DNA from: Tannerella sp.
GTDB lineage: Bacteria; Bacteroidota; Bacteroidia; Bacteroidales; Tannerellaceae
Assembly: GCA_031259505.1 (NCBI GenBank)
Contig: JAIRLL010000248.1
Span: forward strand, 1 to 5,100
Reading direction: 5' to 3'
Length of the DNA stretch: 5,100 bases
Part shown: one piece after another, positions 1-5,100 of the stretch
Layout of the letters: every line of letters starts with the position of its first letter
How positions within the stretch are numbered: position 1 is the first letter of the stretch
Program-made: the position numbers and the translations under genes
The notes under the pieces: generated by a model
What the model was told of the DNA's origin: nothing
The model's database searches: none
What the model saw: only the letters and a program-made list of their open reading frames with translations

Positions 1-3000
1 GCGGCGAAATTTTTGCCGCATGAACCGAGAACGAGCACCCGTCCGCCGGTCATATATTCGCAACAATGGTCGCCTGCGCCTTCGACGACCGCCGTAGCGC
101 CGCTGTTGCGCACGCAGAACCTTTCGCCGACCCGTCCACTGATATAGACTTCACCGGATGTAGCTCCGTAAAGCAGGGTATTTCCGGCGATTATGTTTTT
201 GTCCGGTTCGAAAGCGCTGCCGTTTGGAGGCAAAACGATTATACGTCCGCCCGACAATCCTTTGCCGAGATAATCGTTTGCTTCGCCTTCGAGACGGAAG
301 GTTATTCCGGCAGAGAGGAAAGCGCCGAAGCTCTGTCCAGCCGAACCTTTAAACAGAACACGTACAGTGTCGTCGGGCATACCGGCATTTCCGTACAGTC
401 TGGCGACTCTGCCCGAAAGCATCGCTCCTGTGGCACGATTAGTATTCGCAATTGTTGTTTCGTGATATACGGGTTTAAGCCGGATAAGCGCCTGTTTAGC
501 CTTGTCGATCAGCGATATGTCGAGGACATTGTTTATTCGGTGTTCCTGCGGGACAGTAAATTTAATATCATTTTTAATCGTTTCGTCGAAATACAGGATC
601 TTTGAAAAATCCAGTTTTGCGGCTTTTGCATTGCCTGTTTCCACTCGGCTGATGAGGTCGGAGCGTCCGACAATCCCGTTCAGGGTACGGAATCCCATGA
701 CTGCCAAATGTTCGCGTACTTCCATTGCCAGAAAAGTAAAGAAATTCACGAGATATTCGTGTCGTCCGCTGAAGCGTTTACGAAGTTCGGCGTCCTGCGT
801 GGCAACGCCTACGGGACAGGTATTCAGATGACATTTACGCATCATCACGCAACCCAGCACGATGAGTGCGCTTGTAGCGAAGCCAAATTCTTCGGCGCCC
901 AGAAGCGCCGAGACGATAATGTCTTTTCCTGTTTTCAGCTGACCGTCGGTTTGCAGGCGTACGTATTTGCGCAAATCATTGGCGACAAGCGTTTGTTGAG
1001 TTTCTGCAAGTCCAAGTTCGCCGGGCATTCCGGCGCGGAATATCGAACTTATCGGGCTGGCTCCGGTACCGCCTTCGCATCCGCTGATGACGATGACGTC
1101 GGCTTTTGCTTTGGCGACGCCGGCGGCAATTGTCCCGACGCCGGTTTCCGACACTAATTTAACGCTGATTCGTGCAGCGGGATTGACATTTTTCAGGTCG
1201 AAAATCAATTGAGCCAGGTCTTCGATAGAATATATGTCGTGATGCGGCGGAGGCGATATCAGCGATATTCCCGGAATGGAATGACGTGTTGCGGCGATTA
1301 TCTTATCGACTTTGTATCCGGGTAACTGACCGCCTTCTCCGGGTTTTGCGCCCTGTGCAACTTTTATCTGTATTTCGTCGGCATTGACTAAATATTCCGC
1401 CGTAACGCCAAACCGTCCGGAGGCTATCTGTTTGATAGCGCTGCGTCGATTCAGTCCATCTTCGCCGAGGGTGAAACGCGACGGGTCTTCGCCGCCTTCG
1501 CCGGTATTGCTTTTTCCCCTGATTGTGTTCAGGGCGACAGCCAAAGCTTCGTGCGCTTCCTTGCTTATGGAACCGAACGACATGGCTCCGCTGACGAAAT
1601 ATTTCATGATATTTTCGACCGGCTCGACTTCGGATATGTCTATCGCTCCTGACGGACAATGTTTGTATGTAAGGAAATCACGGAGGAACACGGGAGCAGG
1701 TTTGTTGTCTACGATACGGCTAAATTCTTTGAATTTGGCATAATCGCCTGTTCGTGTCGCTATTTGCAGTTTCGATATGGTTTCGGGATTCCATGCGTGG
1801 TTTTCGCCGTTACGCCGGTAGGCGTACGTCCCGTTGTTATTCAGACTGTTTGATGTGATTTCGTTTTTGAATGCCGCCGAATGTCGGGCAAGAGCATCGG
1901 CGGTAATTTCTTCAAGACCGATGCCTTCGATTTTGGAATTCATGCCTTTGAAGTATTTGTCAAGGAAATCCTGACTTAATCCCACGGCTTCGAAAATTTG
2001 CGCTCCCCGATAACTTCTTAATGTAGATATTCCCATTTTCGACATGACTTTAAGCAGTCCTTTATGGATAGCTTTTATATATTTCTTTTCCGCCGTTCGG
2101 TAATCGTTACGGATTTCGCCGCGGCTTGTCAGTTCATCTATCACCGAAAGAGCCATGTAGGGATTGACGGCTGTAGCTCCGAAGCCGAACAGCAAGGCGA
2201 AGTGCATTACTTCGCGGGCTTCGGCGGTCTCGGCTATAATGGCAATCTGCATTCTTTTCTGTTTGGCAATAAGATAGTGATGCACGGTCGATACGGCAAG
2301 GAGCGAAGGGATTGCCGCTTTGTTTGCATCGACATTTCTATCGCTGAGTATTATGTAATTGTATCCGTCGTCGACTGCCTGTTCTGCCTGACTGCAAAGT
2401 TCGTTCAAAGCCGATTCCATTCCACGGTATCCGTGTTTGGAGTCGAATACCATTGGAAGCGATAAAGCACGGAATCCCTTGTATCCAAGGTTTGCAAGGA
2501 GGTCTAATTCGTCGTTGCTGATAACGGGAGCCTGAAGTTTCACCATCTTGCACAAATCCGGCGAAGGTTCAAGAAAATTGCCGTCCTGACGTCCGATATA
2601 AAGCGACAGCGACATCACAAGTTCCTCGCGTATAGGGTCTATCGGAGGATTGGTAACTTGTGCGAACAGTTGCCGGAAATAACTGTACAGCAACTGCGGT
2701 TTATCCGACAATACCGCCAAAGGAGTATCGTTGCCCATCGACCCGACCGGCTCCCGGGCATCGGTAGCCATGGGGATGATTATCCGTTCAAGATCTTCTT
2801 TTGTGTATCCGAAAGCGTGCAGAAATTCTTTGTGAGAGCTGACTCTGTGCTTGATAACACGTCCCGAAGATATATCGGAGAGCATTATACGGTTTTTCGC
2901 CAGCCATTCTCCGTAAGGATACGCCGAAGCCAGTTCTCCTCGAAGGTCGGAATCGTAATATAATTTTCCTTCCTGAGTATCGATCATCAACATTTTACCC

Positions 3001-4193
3001 GGTTGCAAACGTCCTTTTTCTCTGACATCGCCGGCGGCAAATGGAAGTACGCCGGCTTCGGAAGCGATGACAACAGTATCGTCTTTCGTTATCAGGTAAC
3101 GAGCCGGACGTAAACCGTTTCTGTCCAGCATTCCTCCGGCATATCGACCGTCGGTAAACAGCAGTGTCGCAGGACCGTCCCAAGGTTCCATTATCACGCT
3201 GTGATATTCGTAAAACGCTTTTAATTCGTTTGATATGGGATTTTTTTCGTTCCAGCTTTCGGGGACAAGCATGGACAGGGCGTAGGGCAGGCTTTTTCCA
3301 GCCATCACGAAATATTCGAGGACATTGTCGAGCGAAGCGCTGTCGCTCATACCGGACTGAATTATCGGGAAAATGCCGTCGGTTTCGCCAAGTTCCGGAG
3401 CTTTCATCACACTTTCGCGAGCCTGCATCCAGTGTCTGTTTCCGCGAATGGTATTGATTTCGCCGTTATGTCCCAACAATCGGAAAGGTTGAGCCAGATC
3501 CCATGTAGGCAATGTATTAGTGCTGAAACGTGAATGTACCAGCGCCAGTCCGCTTGTGAAATAGGGATTGTTCAAATCGAGAAAATATTCCCGCAACTGC
3601 GTCGAGGTCAACATTCCCTTATACGTAAGTCTCCGTGACGACAGGTTTACGATATAAAATTCATGAGCGCCGACTGTCGTAAGTTCGCTGATTCGTTTCT
3701 CGATTTTTTTTCTCGCAACATATAGCCTGACTTCCAGATTTCCCTGATTTTCTTTACTTACCACATATATCTGCTTAATATCCGGCTCCGAGTTTCGCGA
3801 GATTTCGCCGAGGATGTCGGGATTGGTCGGCACATCTCTCGTTTTCAGCAACGACAGTCCTTCGCCTTCCAAAACTTCGTTGATAATGTCGAGACATAAC
3901 GCCAAAAGTTTTTTGTCTTTGGGTAAAAAGATAATGCCCGTACCGTATTTCCCCTGCGCAGGTACGGGAATACCTTGTAGAAGAGTAAATTCATGTGGAA
4001 TTTGCACCGTTATTCCGGCGCCGTCACCTGTTTTGTTATCGGAACTTTCGGCTCCGCGATGTAACATGTTTTCAAGAATCTGTAAAGCCTTCTCGACAAT
4101 ATCGTGAGACCTGTCTCCCTTGATGTTTGCAACGATTCCTACTCCGCAGGAATCATGTTCTAATCCTCTTTCATATAAACTTTTTCCTTCCAT
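1..4193 (-). CDS. gltB: Glutamate synthase large (alpha) subunit, C-terminus cut by the window edge
   Basis: This is the large subunit of glutamate synthase (GOGAT). It hydrolyses glutamine and passes the ammonia through an internal channel to 2-oxoglutarate, making glutamate with electrons supplied by the small subunit GltD. ATG 4193-4191 is chosen because it places the catalytic Cys16 (SCGVGIV, codon 4148-4146) after a 15-residue propeptide, as expected for an N-terminal-nucleophile class II amidotransferase. Further amidotransferase motifs are HSRFSTNT at 220-227 and HNGEINT at 242-248. The FMN/synthase domain has MSFGSIS at 871-877, TGEGGEDPSRF at 897-907, PGEGGQLPG at 951-959 and CEGGTGASP at 1039-1047. 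The 3Fe-4S ligands are Cys1115, Cys1121 and Cys1126 (C-x5-C-x4-C, CVMMRKCHLNTCP). The C-terminal glycine-rich beta-helix domain starts near 1260 (SAGQSFGAF around 1287) and is cut. Reading-frame checks at about eight points all agree, so I see no frameshift. The spacing of motifs matches full-length bacterial GltB, leaving about 100-115 residues off the left edge. gltD is expected next but is not visible. Confidence is very high for identity. Confidence 0.98.
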   Translation of the reverse strand, partial: MEGKSLYERGLEHDSCGVGIVANIKGDRSHDIVEKALQILENMLHRGAESSDNKTGDGAGITVQIPHEFTLLQGIPVPAQGKYGTGIIFLPKDKKLLALCLDIINEVLEGEGLSLLKTRDVPTNPDILGEISRNSEPDIKQIYVVSKENQGNLEVRLYVARKKIEKRISELTTVGAHEFYIVNLSSRRLTYKGMLTSTQLREYFLDLNNPYFTSGLALVHSRFSTNTLPTWDLAQPFRLLGHNGEINTIRGNRHWMQARESVMKAPELGETDGIFPIIQSGMSDSASLDNVLEYFVMAGKSLPYALSMLVPESWNEKNPISNELKAFYEYHSVIMEPWDGPATLLFTDGRYAGGMLDRNGLRPARYLITKDDTVVIASEAGVLPFAAGDVREKGRLQPGKMLMIDTQEGKLYYDSDLRGELASAYPYGEWLAKNRIMLSDISSGRVIKHRVSSHKEFLHAFGYTKEDLERIIIPMATDAREPVGSMGNDTPLAVLSDKPQLLYSYFRQLFAQVTNPPIDPIREELVMSLSLYIGRQDGNFLEPSPDLCKMVKLQAPVISNDELDLLANLGYKGFRALSLPMVFDSKHGYRGMESALNELCSQAEQAVDDGYNYIILSDRNVDANKAAIPSLLAVSTVHHYLIAKQKRMQIAIIAETAEAREVMHFALLFGFGATAVNPYMALSVIDELTSRGEIRNDYRTAEKKYIKAIHKGLLKVMSKMGISTLRSYRGAQIFEAVGLSQDFLDKYFKGMNSKIEGIGLEEITADALARHSAAFKNEITSNSLNNNGTYAYRRNGENHAWNPETISKLQIATRTGDYAKFKEFSRIVDNKPAPVFLRDFLTYKHCPSGAIDISEVEPVENIMKYFVSGAMSFGSISKEAHEALAVALNTIRGKSNTGEGGEDPSRFTLGEDGLNRRSAIKQIASGRFGVTAEYLVNADEIQIKVAQGAKPGEGGQLPGYKVDKIIAATRHSIPGISLISPPPHHDIYSIEDLAQLIFDLKNVNPAARISVKLVSETGVGTIAAGVAKAKADVIVISGCEGGTGASPISSIFRAGMPGELGLAETQQTLVANDLRKYVRLQTDGQLKTGKDIIVSALLGAEEFGFATSALIVLGCVMMRKCHLNTCPVGVATQDAELRKRFSGRHEYLVNFFTFLAMEVREHLAVMGFRTLNGIVGRSDLISRVETGNAKAAKLDFSKILYFDETIKNDIKFTVPQEHRINNVLDISLIDKAKQALIRLKPVYHETTIANTNRATGAMLSGRVARLYGNAGMPDDTVRVLFKGSAGQSFGAFLSAGITFRLEGEANDYLGKGLSGGRIIVLPPNGSAFEPDKNIIAGNTLLYGATSGEVYISGRVGERFCVRNSGATAVVEGAGDHCCEYMTGGRVLVLGSCGKNFA

Positions 4194-4207
4194 GACCGTT
4201 GTTGGGA

Positions 4208-4215
4208 TAAATATA
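4208..4215 (-). promoter_or_regulatory. Candidate -7 element of a gltB promoter
   Basis: Read on the minus strand, the octamer is TATATTTA, which is close to the Bacteroidota -7 consensus TAnnTTTG. The start codon lies only 14 bases downstream, so a transcript from here would have a very short leader. The best upstream match for the -33 box is a poor TTTC about 22 bases away (4241-4238), so the support is weak and AT-richness alone could produce this match. Confidence 0.3.
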
Positions 4216-4229
4216 CATGTTTTTATATT

Positions 4230-4244
4230 AAATTTCTGAAATTT
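4230..4244. repeat. Short AT-only inverted repeat overlapping the neighbouring dyad
   Basis: On the minus strand this reads AAATTT CAG AAATTT, two identical self-complementary hexamers around a three-base loop. It can be read as a direct repeat or as a small hairpin. It shares three bases (4242-4244) with the TTTACA/TGTAAA dyad, so the two hairpins could not form at the same time. Chance is a real possibility in such AT-rich DNA. Confidence 0.3.
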
Positions 4245-4260
4245 ACAGTGTTATTGTAAA
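4242..4260. repeat. Perfect 6-bp inverted repeat with 7-base spacer just after the lyase stop
   Basis: The arms are TTTACA (4242-4247) and TGTAAA (4255-4260) on the plus strand, separated by GTGTTAT. The element begins 8 bases past the lyase stop codon. It could be a weak transcript-end hairpin for the lyase gene or a dyad operator ahead of gltB. It is too AT-rich and lacks a convincing T-run afterwards, so I do not call it an intrinsic terminator. I recognise no regulator consensus with confidence. Confidence 0.4.
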
Positions 4261-4267
4261 CGGAATA

Positions 4268-5100
4268 TCATAAACTGTCGCCAAAATCTTTTCGGAATTT
4301 TGCCATTAATCTTTCGGGCCAGTCGTCCAGCGATTCCATTCCACCCATAAAAAATCGCAGTACGGGAGGTTCATAAACGAACTTCAGTCCTCCGATCATG
4401 CGTCTGTTTTCGTACAGCCACACCATTCTGTCCACTACATATTTAATCTGCGAAAGCGTAAAGACTCTTCGCGGGACAGCCAGACGCAGCAGTTCGACGT
4501 CGGCAAGGATTTCTTCGCCGTTTTCGTCGCGTACACTCGAAACGGTTCCCCGTTCCATCCCGCGAATGCCTGAAACCAAATAGAAAGCAGCGGCTAAAGC
4601 TCCGGCAGGATATTGTGTTTGAGGAATATGAGCGCAGAAATCCATTGCGTTGACATGCGCTCCCAGCACTCCGGGAGGCGTAACAACAGGTATTCCGTGA
4701 CTGCCTAACGATTCGACCAGGTATTTGATAAACAAAGGACTTTGAGAAATCATATCCTCGTCTAAAGTTTCGTACATTCCCACCGCCATAGCTTCTATTT
4801 CGCGCACGGATATACCGCCGTAAGTCAGGAATCCTTCAAAGAGAGGCACAAGGGCTTCCATTTTACTGTACAAATCTTTACGGTTTGTACAGATACCGCC
4901 GCCGCGTGAAGAAGTCAGTTTTCGGGCTGAAAAATAGACTAAATCGGCAAGTCCTGTCATCATTTTTATGATGTCGCTCATAGTGTTTTCCTTCCACTGT
5001 TCTTCCCGCTGTTTGACGAGGTAAGCATTTTCGCCCAGCAAACTTGCATCAAGCACCAGCATAATTCCGTATTTGTCGGCTACGCGTCTTACGTCCATCA
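4268..5100 (-). CDS. Tryptophanase / tyrosine phenol-lyase family beta-eliminating lyase, N-terminus cut by the window edge
   Basis: This is a fold-type I PLP enzyme of the beta-eliminating lyase family (TnaA, Tpl), cytoplasmic. Classical members split tryptophan or tyrosine into indole or phenol plus pyruvate and ammonium. The visible part begins around residue 207 of E. coli TnaA, so the Met at 5098 is internal and about 200 codons lie to the right. Numbering from that Met: Asp17 (LVLDASLLGENAY) is the expected partner of the PLP pyridine nitrogen; Lys60 (FSARKLTSSRGGG, codon 4921-4919) is the Schiff-base lysine; FEGFLTYGG is at 87-95; GMERG at 180-184; and LLRLAVPRR at 203-211 holds Arg205, the expected carboxylate binder. 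The ending (YEPPVLRFF, 242-250) is the family C-terminus, followed by an unusual 26-residue tail. The stop is TGA at 4270-4268. Oddities: the Arg that contacts the PLP phenolate in classical enzymes (DAxR) is Leu20, and the active-site His of GGHA is Leu145. It resembles the divergent clade often labelled 'tryptophanase' in databases. The substrate cannot be assigned, so no symbol is given. Confidence 0.93.
   Translation of the reverse strand, partial: MDVRRVADKYGIMLVLDASLLGENAYLVKQREEQWKENTMSDIIKMMTGLADLVYFSARKLTSSRGGGICTNRKDLYSKMEALVPLFEGFLTYGGISVREIEAMAVGMYETLDEDMISQSPLFIKYLVESLGSHGIPVVTPPGVLGAHVNAMDFCAHIPQTQYPAGALAAAFYLVSGIRGMERGTVSSVRDENGEEILADVELLRLAVPRRVFTLSQIKYVVDRMVWLYENRRMIGGLKFVYEPPVLRFFMGGMESLDDWPERLMAKFRKDFGDSL

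Larger units (their letters stand above)
4194..4267 (-). other. AT-rich intergenic leader between the lyase gene and gltB
   Basis: These 74 bases hold no gene. The middle is strongly AT-rich compared with the flanking coding DNA. No Shine-Dalgarno sequence precedes the gltB ATG (the bases just upstream read CCCAACAACGGTC), which fits the leader type common in Bacteroidota. The gap is long enough for a promoter of gltB's own but short enough that read-through from the lyase gene is possible. Two overlapping inverted repeats and a possible -7 element lie here and are listed separately. Confidence 0.8.

Noticed and set aside
66..605. 179-codon open frame on the plus strand
   Set aside because: It lies entirely antisense to the gltB C-terminal region, which is clearly coding on the minus strand. 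The translated protein shows no recognisable domain.
708..1157. 149-codon plus-strand open frame
   Set aside because: It is antisense to the 3Fe-4S and FMN region of gltB and is explained by the codon bias of the minus-strand gene.
1303..1659. 118-codon minus-strand open frame
   Set aside because: It is out of frame with gltB and highly Arg-rich, as expected for a shadow frame. The gltB frame carries the conserved FMN motifs here.
2064..2465. 133-codon plus-strand open frame with a hydrophobic-looking start
   Set aside because: It is antisense to the intact central domain of gltB, with no independent start signal or family resemblance.
1..4193. Possible frameshift or pseudogene in gltB
   Set aside because: Conserved motifs from Cys16 to the beta-helix domain all fall in the same frame, and I found no in-frame stop. 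The gene simply runs off the window.
4191..4204. Shine-Dalgarno sequence for gltB
   Set aside because: The bases upstream of the ATG contain no purine-rich anti-16S match, so none was annotated.
4230..4260. Intrinsic terminator after the lyase gene
   Set aside because: The stems are only six AT-rich base pairs and no run of T residues follows on the transcribed strand.
4398..4583. 61-codon plus-strand open frame
   Set aside because: It is antisense to the conserved C-terminal domain of the lyase.

Overview
The window is a compact, ordinary-looking stretch of bacterial chromosome, with both genes on the minus strand. It holds most of a glutamate synthase large-subunit gene (gltB, 1-4193, running off the left edge) and the C-terminal part of a PLP-dependent beta-eliminating lyase of the tryptophanase / tyrosine phenol-lyase family (4268-5100, running off the right edge). 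A 74-base AT-rich gap separates them (4194-4267). No tRNA, rRNA, CRISPR array, insertion sequence or phage gene is visible.

The likely source is a member of the Bacteroidota, though this is only moderately supported. The GC content is moderate. The gltB start codon has no Shine-Dalgarno sequence and sits behind an AT-rich leader with a weak Bacteroidota-like -7 element (TATATTTA). The GltB protein has the short 15-residue propeptide form. None of this fixes the genus.

Layout in transcription order, right to left. The lyase fragment (276 codons from its first in-window Met) carries the PLP-binding half and the small domain, and stops at 4268. The gap contains two overlapping short inverted repeats and a candidate promoter. 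gltB then starts at 4193 and stays open in one frame to the left edge, about 1,397 codons. The amidotransferase, central, FMN/3Fe-4S and most of the C-terminal beta-helix domain are all present. Roughly 100-115 codons are missing at the left, and the small subunit gltD would be expected just beyond.

Functionally, GltB (with GltD) makes glutamate from glutamine and 2-oxoglutarate, and the lyase would release ammonium and pyruvate from an amino acid. A nitrogen-metabolism link is plausible but is inferred only from adjacency. The most interesting item is the lyase. By eye it belongs to a divergent clade that keeps the Schiff-base lysine but lacks the arginine and histidine that classical TnaA/Tpl enzymes have in the active site, while keeping an arginine typical of tyrosine phenol-lyase. 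I saw no evidence of a previously undescribed multi-gene system.
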